Shown here: piece by piece, positions 1 to 11,690 of the stretch
Layout: each line of letters opens with the position of its first letter
Position numbering within the stretch: the stretch's first letter is position 1
From: Dioscorea cayenensis subsp. rotundata
Taxonomy: Eukaryota > Streptophyta > Magnoliopsida > Dioscoreales > Dioscoreaceae
DNA length: 64,000 bases
Reading direction: 5' to 3'
Assembly: GCF_009730915.1 (NCBI RefSeq)
Contig: NC_052479.1
Location: 19,804,027-19,868,026, forward strand
Notes under the pieces: generated by a model
Seen by the model: only the letters and a program-made list of their open reading frames with translations
Told to the model about the DNA's origin: nothing
The model's database searches: none
Translations under genes and position numbers: made by a program

Positions 1-3000
1 ATGAGAATGAAAGCCCCGCTGGTTAAGTCACCGAGACCAATCACATAAGCCCTTTAGAGATAGGGGCAGTCGAGGCATTATCAACCTTAGTCGGCAGACG
101 CACTCTGCATAATCAACTCGATCCCAAAAACGTCCAATTGAGAGAGAAAGCTAGTCCACAGACCCTGAAGACAAGCGAAAGGAAATAGTCAAACTATCCA
201 TCGCAATAATTTCATTGCCTCAAAGTTAAACAACCGAATTTCCTAGCTCCACTAATGGGTAGTATTAACAAGAACCAAAAGTCGAAAATGAATAAAAATC
301 AGTCTGTTGTAGTAATCGTGTTGGAGCATACGACAAAAACCATTTCTTCCGCTCGTAAAAAGAACAAGCCAATCGAATCAAATAAGTCAATAACTCACTC
401 AATAAGAATAAGAGGATCTTCTTTTCGAGGTAGAGTGAGGGGAACTCGACTCAATGACGAGAGCTAAATAAAGGACTCATTTCCATAGCGGAGCATACGC
501 GAGGAGCTAATCACGAGAGGCGAGCGGGTGGTCTCAATATTGTCATTTTTGTATAGATATGGTTCATTTGCCAAAGTCACTAAATCTTCAACTACACAAA
601 ACAAGAAGAGTCTCTCGAGAAGGCTTTCATTTGGTATATCCTTGTCCCGTCGCTTTTTACAACCAATTGATAGGTTGCGAGCTTCAGATCCCGAGGGTTA
701 GAGAAGGAGTTCCCACCTCTCATCCTTTTTCAAGGCGCTCTCACGCATGAGATTCGCCACCCTTTCCCCTATGCCTCTTTCCAATAGAGTTGGCTCTCAC
801 AATCTTTGAGTACGCATTGAGGTATAAGGTCTTGAAAGGATTCACTTTTTCCCCTATTGAGGCAAGTTTCAACTATTGCTTTTCTATCCCTCGGGTCGGC
901 TTGATTGGACCGCCTCGCCTACTAGGGCCCAGCTACCCCACAACTTACCACTTCAAAGCCCCTATCTTTGGCTACCGCTGCTTGCTCACGCCTTGTCCCC
1001 GCTAGCTCGCGCTACTTGACTCACTTGCTTGAGTACTAGCTTGATCGCTATGCTACTATTTTTTTCCCTACCGGGCAGAAGGACTACATGCGCATTTCGC
1101 GGCAAATGGCTTGGAAGCAAGCTACCTTGACCATCTTCCTAAGTGTAAAAATAATATACTCATCAATCAAAGTTTCCATCGTGGATCGCCTCACATTCAC
1201 CACGCCCATAGTGACTCAAGCGCTACAAATAGGGATGAATCCGGCTACCCACCATCGTGCTTTGTTATTTAGAGCCAAAGAATTGGCTAAATTCTTCCAA
1301 AACATAATGGGGTGGGGTTGCATGTGAGCCGAGTGACGCAGGGTGCACAAGAGTACTTCACGCCACAACCATCTCTTTTTATAGGTTCTACTGGACCGAT
1401 GCCTCGCCGCTTCATCCGGTAGAAAAAGATTCATAGATATACTCTGTAATTAGAAGGAAGAACCGCCATAAAAAAATCTTCCTCATGTATCATCTCGTGA
1501 GCGTAATCCATGAACGAGAGCTAGCAATCCGGACCGTATTGAAGAGGTTCCTGAGACACACCATGGAAGAGTCAAAATATTAAGAAGTGAGGTCAAAGAA
1601 TGAAGAAGGGGTAGAACTCATCAATGAATACGAGTCGTGGCTACTACCCGAGGCATAAAAGAGGCATTTTACATGGGATCCCGAAACCACCAGCCACCCC
1701 GACCTAATTCATGATGAGCCTACCAACTTCCTGGTCTTGGTCCTGGTCAAAGACCACTGTGTTCCCAATTCGAATCGGTTCCTAGTCCTGGCCAAAGACC
1801 ACTGTGTTCGCGCCAGTGGTCCAACAAAGAGGCGAAGTAGTGGTTTCTTTCTTTCCATTACAAATGACATGCTTCGCCTACTCCCTTCCAGTGTCCATTA
1901 GCGCTCCTGTCTAGAGTGAAGAGAAAGGCAAAAAAAGCACACTAAGTAAGATGAGCAGTGCTTCTATTGCTACACAACAATAGAGCAGGTGCGCATTTTG
2001 TGCCCACAAAATGTTTGAATGATCGGGTAAAGAACAAGCTTCCAAGTTGAAAGACAAAGACTTTCTTTTCCGCCAAGGGAATATCAGCTTGGTCGCCGAT
2101 TAAGGTAAGGTGTGGTGCGTGATGAAGACCTTGAAGAAGACGCATCCGATAACAAACCTTGCACCTTCAAACTTTTTTTTTTAATCTTGTAAATTAGGAG
2201 ATATGAATAAAAGAATCCATAGTCCCAGCTGACCCCCGTCGATTTGAAGACCTTTTTGGATAAGATAAGACTCCATAATCTTCCGTGAGGAGAAAAACCT
2301 CAAAAATTTATATGATTGAATAGCCCGAGCTTTAGACTAGCTGAAGAAAGGATACTGCACCTAGTACTAGAATACGATAAACAAAACTCGGGCTTTTTAA
2401 CCGGGCATCACGCTCCTTAATGGCCAACTAGGAGCACGGCCTCGCCGCACTTCTTAACCTTCGAAAAGTTCAAACAAGTATTCTTGTTCTCTCGTTACCT
2501 AGACACCCGACCTTACAGCTGAAACCTCTATGCTTAAAACATATGATGCTTACTCCCCTGCTTCTTACCTTAAAGCTTCATAGTCTCTCTATTCGGCTTA
2601 CGACTCTACCACTTGCTACCCTTTACACCTCGATAGCTCAGCCTATTACTAACTATCGCTTCAATCAAGGTTACAGTGTATAGTGCAACCGGGTCTCGCT
2701 CTAATTAAATGCTCGGGTCTTGGCTGACAGTTGCTTACCCGACCGCTAAAACAAAGCTAAGAAAAAAGCAAAGGTAACTCTCTCTCGGTGCATGAACAGA
2801 TAGAAAGGGATCTATTTATCCTCTCTATTTAACTTAACCGATCTTTTATTTCAATCTTATCATCTATTCATGGATGTAATGTAATAAAGCTTCTTTGGTT
2901 TTCTCTCGCCTCTGTCTATTTCTTAAGATAATAATGTTAGATTTTGTTTCCGGGCTGAGGGACCCATGTTTACTTCTAGCGAACTCGCTCGGGCTGTAAA

Positions 3001-4857
3001 TGAAATTGAGGGTCCGCACGATCCTGAATTCAATTTTTATTATCACGGCAAGGTCTTTTTCGAAAGACGGCTTGACAGCAAGGACAAGTGCTACCTTGTC
3101 CCCATTAGATAATGGGACTCAGAATGGGATCACTCGTCTGCTACGTGTGCATGGGGGATCACATTATTTGTTAGCCAAGAACCCAAGAATTCCGAGATCT
3201 TTTGAGTTTTTGTCTCTGGGTACTTTCGGAAGTAGGTGATCTATTCTTTTCCGCGACTACCCGCTTTGGTGGATTAGATGTTTAAAGGCGTTCCTAACTG
3301 CCTCTCATTTCCTTCGACTCACCATTGTCTCCTCTTCTCGGAGTGAGTTGTCGCCCAAGCGGGTGCTACCATGGAGAGGTAACCTACTATTTACATAGCG
3401 CACTTCCCGAGAATAGCAGAAGCTTCTCAGAAAGGAAGTAAAAAAATAAAAATATATATATGGTGACGATGCGTAAAAATCCAATCGTAGCTTTTTACAA
3501 TAGTACCGATCCCCAAAAACTAAAAAATTGTTGTGTAATCGTGAAGATAGCTTTGGTGATGCCTCACCTCTATCCTAGATCTACTATGTATTTTTGATCG
3601 CACCCATTTTTTCCAACTGTTTGATGGCTTGAACAAGCCATAAAAATGGATGACTGGCCAGTCTTGCCGATCACTCTTCTTCATGAAGTCATATGTTGTT
3701 TGCGTGAGAAGGACATCTGATTCTTCTTCTCTTCGGTTGAAGCATTTTTGTCACTTGAAAAGACTCAATATTTCCATTCTCCGCCCGTATCTTGTCATTG
3801 GATCGACCTCATTGATGAAAGAGGAATCCTACGACTATCGCCAATGTGAATGAAAAAATAGGGATTAACGAATAACTGCGGGAAGATCCATTCAATTGCG
3901 CTCCATGTATTTATTCTCCTCAACTGCCAAACAAAATAGTATCCCAGCCATCTAATCAATGGTACTTTACATCACTACCAAAGGGTGGGCCAGAAATCTC
4001 AAAAGCTTATCCGCAAGGACACGGAGAATAGGACATGATTCATAGTGGCCAACCCGACAAATGTAAAGTAGTGCAGTTAATGGCTGGCCTACTAGAATCA
4101 AAGTCAATGTTTAAAACCTTGATTTGAAGACCACAGTGGGTTTTCTTCTCCACTGCCTCAACCTTCAATCCTTTGATTGATTCAAAAATAAAAAAAAAAG
4201 TGAAAAGAGGTCTAGTATGAACGAACACTAGAGACGATAGCATGAAAAAGACCTCACTATGGCCACTTAAGGGAGCTTTGGGAAACCTTGCATCTATCTT
4301 TTTGGTTATTAATGGTTAACTATAGATTTGAGATTTGGCAGTGGCTAGCCACCCTCATATAAGCGTTTCGGTCTATAATCGCTTTACACAATCATTGACG
4401 CACTGCGTAAGCTCTGCATTGCGGGATCTCTCATTGTGGTGTAAGGAAGCCTTGCAAGTACTTACTTATCTTATAGGGTAGGGTAGGATGCGGCCACAAT
4501 CCCGCTTTCAAGGTGGAATTGAGCCTCGAGAAGTTCCTCCTCGGGTTTCAATAATGGGATGGACAGATGTCACACACATACACATGCCTAAGCCTAATTT
4601 AGAAATCAAACAAAGGAAATACTATTTGCTTCTTAAGAATAAGAACTTCTATGAAATGAAAGAGTTTGATGTTTCGTCAGATCGCTCTACAGAAGGTAAA
4701 TCTGGATGAGACAAAAAAGAGAAGTAGTGCTAGTCACGCCCCGACGGAGGAAATTGTGTTTATTTAATAATAATATATATAGCAGAGAGTGGTTAGGAGA
4801 GAGAATTAATCTTTAGTAGTACTCACAGTTCACCAGGTTCTACCAGTGCAGGGCTCA
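1..4857. other. unassigned sequence, mitochondrial-like intergenic DNA
   Basis: No gene, RNA or transposon domain could be recognised on either strand. All open frames are short (under about 80 codons), lack family motifs and overlap one another. Composition is mixed AT-rich with scattered poly-T/A runs, like plant mitochondrial spacer DNA. The only structure seen is a short direct repeat near 1.75 kb. Confidence 0.5.
1741..1809. repeat. 24-bp direct repeat pair
   Basis: A 24-base unit reading TCCTGG(T/C)CAAAGACCACTG followed by TGTTC occurs at 1741-1764 and again at 1786-1809, with one mismatch and a 45-bp period. It looks like a local duplication. No function is apparent. Confidence 0.75.
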
Positions 4858-5022
4858 ATCATAGTCCAAATCTGAGTTTGATCCTGGCTCAGAAGGAACG
4901 CTAGCTATATGCTTAACACATGCAAGTCGAACGTGATTTTCGGGGAGCTGGGCAGAAGGAAAAGAGGCTCAACGCTAAAGTAGTCTCGCCCTGCTTCAAA
5001 ACGTAAGGGCGCGCGCGTAGGC
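4858..5022 (+). pseudogene. rrn18: 5' fragment of mitochondrial 18S rRNA
   Basis: The stretch contains the bacterial-type small-subunit rRNA 5' landmark GAGTTTGATCCTGGCTCAG followed by the plant mitochondrial continuation through ACACATGCAAGTCGAACG and CGGGGAGCTGGGCAGAAGG. Similarity stops after about 165 nt of a gene that is normally about 1.9 kb, near GGGCGCGCGC. It is therefore a 5' stub that cannot yield a functional rRNA. trnS(GCU) lies 65 bp downstream, so the break is a recombination junction. Small indels and substitutions relative to the usual sequence are present. Confidence 0.9.
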
Positions 5023-5087
5023 TTACGCAGTGGGGCAACCAACCCAACCCGGCACATCCAATTCAATTCAATTCCGATCAACAAGTT

Positions 5088-5175
5088 GGAGGTATGGCTG
5101 AGTGGCTTAAGGCATTGGTTTGCTAAATCGACATACAAGAAGATTGTATCATGGGTTCGAATCCCATTTCCTCCG
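5088..5175 (+). tRNA. trnS-GCU: tRNA-Ser (GCU), mitochondrial type
   Basis: An 88-nt class II tRNA. The acceptor arms GGAGGTA and TTTCCTCC pair. The anticodon loop is TTGCTAA with anticodon GCT, there is a long variable arm, and the T arm carries GGTTCGAATCC. The 3' discriminator base is G. It matches the native angiosperm mitochondrial tRNA-Ser(GCU) as I know it, with no damage seen in the conserved loops. It sits between an rrn18 stub and a LINE remnant. An antisense open frame covers it but is not a gene. Confidence 0.93.
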
Positions 5176-5499
5176 GTACGGAAGTTGAACGGGCGAAATG
5201 ACATTACATAAGAGAAAGAACCTATTCTTGAAGGAGTCCTACGGAGGACAGAAGAGCACACTACTTAGTGACTAGGAGCGGAGCGCCTCTTTCTTGTTCT
5301 TGGTTGGCTCTCTCTATTGTTGTTTGTAGATCGTGCGTCCTGCGCATTGATCCGGCAGCGAGACCCGCCCTGGTTGTAGAGCGACCAGCAATCGTGTCAT
5401 ACCACAATGTGACTTTTGTCAGAAGATCAGACATCAAAAGGATCGATGCCCATGGAAAGCCAACTTCTGCAATTGCTAGAGCCACCCTTTCTACATCTG
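5176..5499. other. spacer, possibly decayed LINE end
   Basis: No recognisable gene. Minus-strand open frames here continue from the LINE remnant at higher coordinates and may be its decayed reverse-transcriptase part, but I cannot identify motifs. Confidence 0.35.
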
Positions 5500-6664
5500 C
5501 CCAAGGAAAGGACCCCCAATGCATGACAATTATCACCAGAAAGGCTGCAGCCACTCTGATCTGCGCAAGTTGTCCTCGCGAAGGTTTGTTGTAATCTCAT
5601 CAACAGCCCTCTTCACAGTGTGTACAACCTCCTCTTTTGTTATCATTCTGGTCAACCAGGAGCTAGCTTCTGTAGTAAGCACTTTTTTTATGAGATGCGA
5701 AACCTCAGAGCTCAATTTGAAAAAGCATTTTCAGCCTCCTTCTTAACCTATTTAATATCTTCCTATTATCTTTTCTCAAAGATCTGATGGTGTTTGTAGC
5801 CCTCCGAGCAGAAATGGCAGCATAGAAAAAGATAGAATGAGTATCCCCGCCACTGCACCCGGGACTTTTGTCTAGCAAAGGACTCTTCCTGCTGAAGGAT
5901 CTCAGAGTCTTTCTTCCGTCTTTCCTTTTCCTTATCACCAAGGTCTTGATTTAGTGGATCAGCTTGCAAAGCGGATTAGATCTGCTCTAGCTCCAGTCTA
6001 ACCAGCTCCAATCTTTCATTCATTTTCCCAAATACATTTCTATCCCATTCCTTCAACGCCTTCTTGGTTTCTATCATATTTTTTTTTTGCAAAAGAACAA
6101 AATGGGGTTGGGTTCCCATTAAATTAAATGGTGTCCTCCACGCATCCTCAACAATTTACAGAAACTGGGGGTGGCTCTCCCACATTCTGAAATATTATAA
6201 GGGTTACCAAGATTTATATCAGGTTTCACCCGAATGAGCATTGGGGAGTGATCACTTCCGCATGCCATTAGATAGTCAGAGTATGAATCTGGCCATAACG
6301 CCTTCTTATATCTGACGGTCTCATCAGTAGGGTCCGTCCCATGGAGAATAACTACACCAGGAACAACTAGCCCCTTATGGGCCTTGGGCTGGTTTAGGCC
6401 CGAAGGCTCAACTAGGAATTGGGTACCGTTGACTCCACCTAATAAGTAAGCCACTGATACCAACATCCAAGATTGGAACTGAGAAATTGGTACCCTTCAA
6501 AGCGACCAAATCATAAACCTTCCATAGAAGACCAAAGCGCACTAATTCAGTATCTTTGCGCGTGATTTTCCAGTCATGATTTACAACAGGAGCTTCAAAG
6601 AACTGTTCAATGGATACATAAGGGTCACATAAGACCGACCTTGTAGACAAGAGTGCAGCCACTG
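5500..6664 (-). mobile_element. L1-like LINE (non-LTR retrotransposon) remnant
   Basis: Read on the minus strand, several frames carry pieces of a plant LINE ORF2. Around 6.2-6.3 kb a frame reads CGSDHSPMLIRVKP, the SDH motif at the end of an AP-like endonuclease domain. Around 5.75-5.95 kb frames read ARQKSRVQW, then GDTHSIFFYA and ISARRATNTIRSL, the conserved linker before the reverse transcriptase of plant L1 elements. Near 5.6 kb LTRMITKEEVVHTV fits the entry to the RT. The order (EN, linker, RT) runs from high to low coordinates, as expected for the minus strand. Stops and frameshifts separate the pieces, so it is dead. LINEs are nuclear elements. Confidence 0.75.
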
Positions 6665-7605
6665 CTTAACCCATCCTCTCAGTGTGGACCATTCAAGGAA
6701 ATCCACCAACCATCTTGGGAGACTAAAATAAGTCTTCCGGAATGATAGAGAAATCTTTAGGTTTCATATGATTTCATTTCATTTAATAAGTAGTTAATAA
6801 TGAAAGCACGAAGATATGGGTTAAGAGGACACCCCCTACCAAGCCAAAGCTAAATAGGAAGTTTAGATTGAAGTCCCATCACATAGACCCGCTCATAGCG
6901 CTTAGGCCTATTAGAGTGAGCAAGAGATGCAATAGTTCGAAAGCCAGCACCACCTACTCTGGCAAGGGTTGTAAAACGCTTGACAGAATAGGTCATTTGG
7001 ACCGCCATGAGCCAAAATGGATGGTGGCGGTGTTCTCAAACGGCGAAGCCTTGGTCTCAAGCCTGAACTCAAGAAACCAATCTTGCGTCGGAAGACTGGT
7101 GAAATTCTACTCTACGAAAGAAAGAGAAAAGCGATATTAGGCAAAATCACCAATGTTGGATTATCCTATATCAGGATTAATAAACAGAATAAAAAAAGAA
7201 AACTGAACTGAAAAAAAAAAAATATGATATTTGATCAGAAAGTTCATAAAGATTCTTCGAACCCAGGCATTAACACTTGCTGTAGGAAGAATATCAAAAA
7301 TTTTGAAAAAGAGAGAGGCGGTAGCTGGCGAAAGAGTCCCATATTTTGAGTAGACAAGAAAACGGGTGGGTGGGTCCTATGATCCGGGGAAGGAAGTCGG
7401 CCAGCTTTTAAAGCAAGTAAAGTCCAGGAAGAAAGATTTCATTCCTTATACAAAGTGATAAGGAAGGAGATCAAAAGAAGGAGAGCAGAAAACTAGAACC
7501 GAAAGACAAAGAAGAAGATTAAGAAAAAGTCAGGCTTTCCCTGGACTCTATGACGCAGGACTTCCTCACATAATTTGAATTTCTCTGACATTCCACGTTT
7601 CCGAA
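6665..7605. other. unassigned; upstream region of nad4L
   Basis: No protein or RNA gene recognised. The last 300 bp lead into nad4L and would hold its promoter and 5' leader. A leader segment at 7588-7616 recurs near 53.3 kb. Short open frames at 6868-7211 have no family motifs. Confidence 0.4.
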
Positions 7606-7908
7606 ACGGATCTTATAAAATATTTCACATTTTCTATGATCATCTCCATTTTAGGTATTCGGGGAATCCTCCTTAATAGACGAAATATTCTTATTATGTC
7701 AATGCCAATTGAATCAATGTTATTAGCTGTCAATTCGAACTTTTTGGTATTTTCCGTTTCTTTGGATGATATGATGGGTCAATCATTTGCTTCATTAGTT
7801 CCAACAGTGGCAGCTGCGGAATCCGCTATTGGATCAGCCATTTTCGTTATTACTTTTCGAGTCCGAGGGACTATTGCTGTCGAATCTATAAATTGCATTC
7901 AAGGTTAA
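7606..7908 (+). CDS. nad4L: NADH dehydrogenase subunit 4L, ACG start
   Basis: A membrane subunit of the proton-pumping arm of respiratory complex I in the inner mitochondrial membrane. The frame is exactly 100 codons plus TAA, the standard plant length. It begins with ACG at 7606, which angiosperms convert to AUG by C-to-U editing. The first internal ATG is 10 codons later and would cut the first membrane helix. Recognisable segments include [35 protein letters not shown] and [10 protein letters not shown]. Serine or proline codons stand where edited transcripts usually give leucine or phenylalanine (in [20 protein letters not shown] and ESINC), so the DNA is unedited. No frame damage. It lies 150 bp upstream of atp4, the conserved mitochondrial pair. 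Confidence 0.95.
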   Translation, partial: TDLIKYFTFSMIISILGIRGILLNRRNILIMSMPIESMLLAVNSNFLVFSVSLDDMMGQSFASLVPTVAAAESAIGSAIFVITFRVRGTIAVESINCIQG

Positions 7909-8058
7909 ACATAACTAGAGGAGAGTGACCAAATACATACGAAGTTATCTTATCCTTTCTTTCTTTTCCTTTTTTTACTTGGCCGCCGGGGGAGCGCATC
8001 CTGTCCTAGACAACTTCCCGTTCCGTTGCTGAAAGATAGATACGGATAACGTTTCCCA

Positions 8059-8640
8059 ATGAGATTTAGTTCAACGGATATGCTGGATAGAAAGACACTA
8101 TTTGCTGCTATTCCATCTATTTGTGCATCAAGTCAGAAGAAGATCTTAATCTATAATGAAGAAATGATAGTAGCTTGTTGTTTTATAGGCTTTCTCATAT
8201 TCAGTTGTAAGAGTTTAGGTAAGACTTTCAAAGTCACTCTCGACGGGAGAATAGAGTCTATTCAGGAAGAACCGCAGCAATTCTCTAATCCTAACAAGGT
8301 CATTCCTCCGAAACTGAATGAACAACAATGATTACTTAGGATCAGCTTGCGAAATTGCGGCACCATAGTAGAATCATTACCAAAGGCACGTTGTGCACCT
8401 AAGTGCGAAAAGACCGTGCAAGCTTTGTTATGCCGAAACCTAAATGTAAAGTCAGCAACACTTCTAAATGCCACTTCTTCCCGTCGCATCCGTCTTCAGG
8501 ACGATATAGTCACAGGTTTTCACTTCTCAGTGAGTGAAAGATTTGTCCCCGGGTGTACGTTGAAAGCTTCTATCGTAGAACTAATTCGAGAGGGCTTGGT
8601 AGTCTTAAGAAAGGTTCGGGTGGGGGGTTCCATTTGTTAA
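8059..8640 (+). pseudogene. atp4: ATP synthase F0 subunit b (atp4/orf25) with in-frame stop
   Basis: Encodes the peripheral-stalk subunit 4 (b) of mitochondrial ATP synthase. The first 90 codons (MRFSSTDM, IYNEEMIVACCFIGF, GKTFKVTLDGRI) run to a TGA at 8329-8331. Translation of the same frame resumes immediately with family sequence (CAPKCEKTVQALLCRNLNVK, SSRRIRLQDDIV, SVSERFVPGCTLKASIVEL, VVLRKVRVGG) to TAA at 8640. The total is 193 codons plus stop, the normal length. The arginine codon CGA expected after NEQQ has become TGA, a single C-to-T change at a CpG. A second CpG-type change gives FSCKSLGK where FSRKSLGK is usual. C-to-U editing cannot repair a TGA, so this copy would give a 90-residue stub. 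It is probably a pseudogene. A sequencing error is possible but unlikely. Confidence 0.93.
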
Positions 8641-8955
8641 GAATAAAGAAGAGGAATAGAATCTAATTAAAGTGTTCATGCTAACAGAAGAGCGGATCCA
8701 ATACACATAAGACTTCTTTTTCTCATGAAAAAAAAAAGCAAGTACTTACTTTAGGAATTTTTTTAAGTAATCTCGGCCAGATATATTTAAGCCTCCGACG
8801 GTTCCATATTTTGCCCCTGTTTTCTTCCAGAAGAAGCGGGAGCCTTAGTTAGATTAGATTAACATTTATGGGCGCTCAACCAGGTAACCTAACCATCAAG
8901 AACAAGTATCCACTTTGATTACAGACTTCTTCGACTAAGCGCTTCATACTTTTTT
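8641..8955. other. spacer downstream of atp4
   Basis: No recognisable gene. It contains poly-A and poly-T runs and a boundary into a retrotransposon scrap. Confidence 0.4.
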
Positions 8956-9027
8956 AAGTTGGATCTACGGTTGGGCTACAACCAGGTGTGTATCACAGAA
9001 GGAGACGACCAAAAGATGACCTGTGTG
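8956..9027 (+). mobile_element. Ty3/gypsy reverse transcriptase scrap
   Basis: About 24 codons read KLDLRLGYNQV, ITEGDDQKMTCV. This is the RT palm motif 'DLR.GY.Q..I...D..KT.F' of plant gypsy elements. The frame degenerates right after it, and no other RT motif (YxDD) follows. A short dead fragment. Confidence 0.7.
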
Positions 9028-11427
9028 CCTTCTTCTTTTTTTTTTAAGGAAAAAAAATTCTCAACGCCCTTACGAGGTAGTGATGAGTTAAACTACTCAT
9101 GTTGGCATGGAAGTCTGTCCGATAAACTGATTCTATTCTGCTACTAGGGTTCCAAACCTTACCCTTAGTTGTAGAAAGACGTTTCCTTATTAAGAGATGC
9201 TTAAGCTATTTATAGTTGGTATTTCTAAGTCAGAAGGTGGGCAAAGAGAAACTCAAAAGTAATTTACTTCAGTCTCAGTACTGAAAGACGTGACTTCAAG
9301 AGTTGATTTCGGAAGGTCGTTTACTTCCTGCAAATTTTTTTTTGTAAGAACGAAAGTAAATTTTGACAAAACAAAATAAGGCACGATTGATAGACCGTTG
9401 GATGAGAATGTTTGAATGGGAATTGTCTTAGCAACAGGCTATAGCCATGAGTAAAAGCTGCTGGGAGAGGAGAAAAAATCTTTCATGAGAGAGGGATGAG
9501 CAACTGACGGATTGGGAAAAAAATAGGTAGGCCTTTTGAGCGGTCATTTAGGGGGCTTGTTAGCGACCCATCATTCTTCTGTAAGCTGTCAGAGTCTGAT
9601 CGAAGCAAGCAAGAGATACAGGAATCATTGCTCATAGATGTGAATTGAGAAAGAGAGGACTTCTGACTCTGAGCCTACCCAACGCAAAAATAAGTTTCAG
9701 CTATTAATGTAGCCTCTTGTCGCTACCTACTAGAGGAATCCCTTATATACCACTCAACAAAAGAAAGGAGAAATCCCATAAGAATCGATGACCTATACTT
9801 CAACTAAAGTCACAAGGCAATCAAGAGTTCAAGAGCACAGCACAGAACAGAGGAAATACACACGTTGAAGAACGAAGTCTAAGGTAAAGAAAGAAAGGTA
9901 GAGTGGGCTTCTAGTTGCTCTGCTTGGATTGGCATGGCTGTCTCCCTTTGCTAGTTGAGGCTCGGCCTTTGACTCTGCTTGCCTCTACTTTTCATGTCAA
10001 GCTGGGTATCCTTTTTTTTTTTAATTGTTTTTCATCTCCTCGGACAAGACCCTGTATAAGTCGACGTCTTAACCTGACTTCCTGAGCTCAGTTGATTGTT
10101 GAAGCAGTAGCTCTGGATCGAGAGCTGGATGCTTATCTTATTATAAAAAGGGGAAAGGCGTAGGCGTAGGCTAAAAGAAAGCATCTTCCTCTGGGCGTGA
10201 AGCGCTATGTTAGTGTTTCGTCCCCTACTTTATTTGTTTCCCCCTTTACTGAAAAGGTCAAATGGGTTCCCTCCTTACACAAACCAGATAAGGTTTCGAG
10301 TGTCCATCATGTTGATGGATCTTTTCTTGACGGCTTTCTAGTTTAGAGGAAATCTTTCATTCACGGTTCAAACCAATCCGGATTCAGAGTCGACCATTTC
10401 TCTAGCACTTGATCTGAACTTTTTTTACGGTTACGGTGCTTTGCCTCCTCTACTTTTTTTTTGGTATACCACATCTATTGTTTTCATCTTCTTCGGCATG
10501 TTAAACTGTGATTGATTCCTCAACGAGCTTCTGTTCTGCCTTTATTTAATAGGAGGTTTTGAACCCCAAACACCATTATTTTTCTATGAGATGGGAACTA
10601 AGCTAATGCGCAAATTGGGTTTTTACTGGCTTCGGCTTTATTTATTAAAATAAGAAATCACTTCTTTGTCGTCGCTTCCCAGATTTTTCAAATGAGCCAG
10701 CCCGGAATAAAAAAAATTTTCACTATCTTCCCCGTCTCTCCATCAGAAATTCAAAGAAAGAAAGACTCACAGGCCAACCCCTTATTCAAGGGGATGAATC
10801 AGGTGCAGGGGTTAGCTTTGGATTCATATAGGTGATATGGGAAAGAGTATGTGGGGTTTTTTTACTTCCTTAGAGGAGAAGCCAATGAATTGTGTGATCG
10901 GTAAAGTGGGTAAATAGCTAGTGGCCTGTACCAAAGGTTATCTTGTGCGTCTGTTCGCAGGAGAAAAACTCCTATTTTTCTTGGTGAGGAATCACTCTAG
11001 ATCTCATGCACAAGGATGGAGAAAGGAGGACACTTGGCTGTAATCGCTACTTTCTACTGTCCAGCATGGTCTCTTAAGATGCATCCATACCCTGCAAAAT
11101 CACCTCTAAGAGAACCAATTGTGCGTGCTCAAGCACCACATATCTGGGTCTGGAGGGCACCATGAACACCATGTGGGAGATGGAACAGTAAATTTTACTG
11201 AAATCTGCCAAGAGTCTAGGAATTCTATACTCTTGGGAGCGTCATCCACTGCATCTCGCAAACTAAGGAATCTAATTCCGGTATCCCTAGAGATCATAAC
11301 TATTATATTATCTCTTCCCATGGCTTATATTGATTTTGGAAAATTTGAGAGTTACGTTCACCCGCGGTACACTGTTGTACAAAAAGAAAGTGTCTTTCTT
11401 CGGATTTGCATAACCCAAAAAAGGGTC
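9028..11427. other. unassigned sequence
   Basis: No genes or RNA recognised over about 2.4 kb. Open frames are few and short. The last few hundred bases (11.1-11.4 kb) adjoin a LINE zinc-binding remnant and may be its decayed tail, since minus-strand frames extend through it without a domain I can name. Confidence 0.4.
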
Positions 11428-11690
11428 TCAGACCCACCTAATCTCCTTATCCCATGTGAACCGCCCTTTCCTACGAGACCGACATCTGCCAAGGATAGAT
11501 CTCCACACTTTCTTTGAATAGGAAGACCAAAAGAATAAGTGATCATGGTCTTCCACGTGCATCCTGCATAAGCAGCAACTAGATCGACTAATTAGAATAC
11601 TATACCACAAGAGACCAAGATATCTTGAGTGAGCAGTGCTTTCCGAAGAGCCATCCAAGTAATAAAAGAAAACTGAGGTACATGGCTACT
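11428..11690 (-). mobile_element. LINE remnant, RT zinc-binding (zf-RVT) region
   Basis: A minus-strand frame reads CCLCRMHVEDHDHLFF, then SYSKKVWRSILG and WDKEIRWV. This is the zf-RVT domain that closes ORF2 in plant L1-like LINEs, whose usual pattern is C-x2-C-x5-E-x2-x-HLFF-x-C-x-YS-x3-W. In another frame the piece just before it reads WMALRKALLTQDILVSCGI, the expected N-terminal part of that domain, so a frameshift separates them. It shares strand with the LINE piece at 5.5-6.7 kb and could be the 3' part of the same element or of a relative. Confidence 0.78.

Noticed and set aside
4905..5261. 118-codon minus-strand frame
   Set aside because: Antisense to the rrn18 fragment and trnS(GCU); GNGIRTHD-type sequence is the well-known artefact of translating a tRNA antisense.
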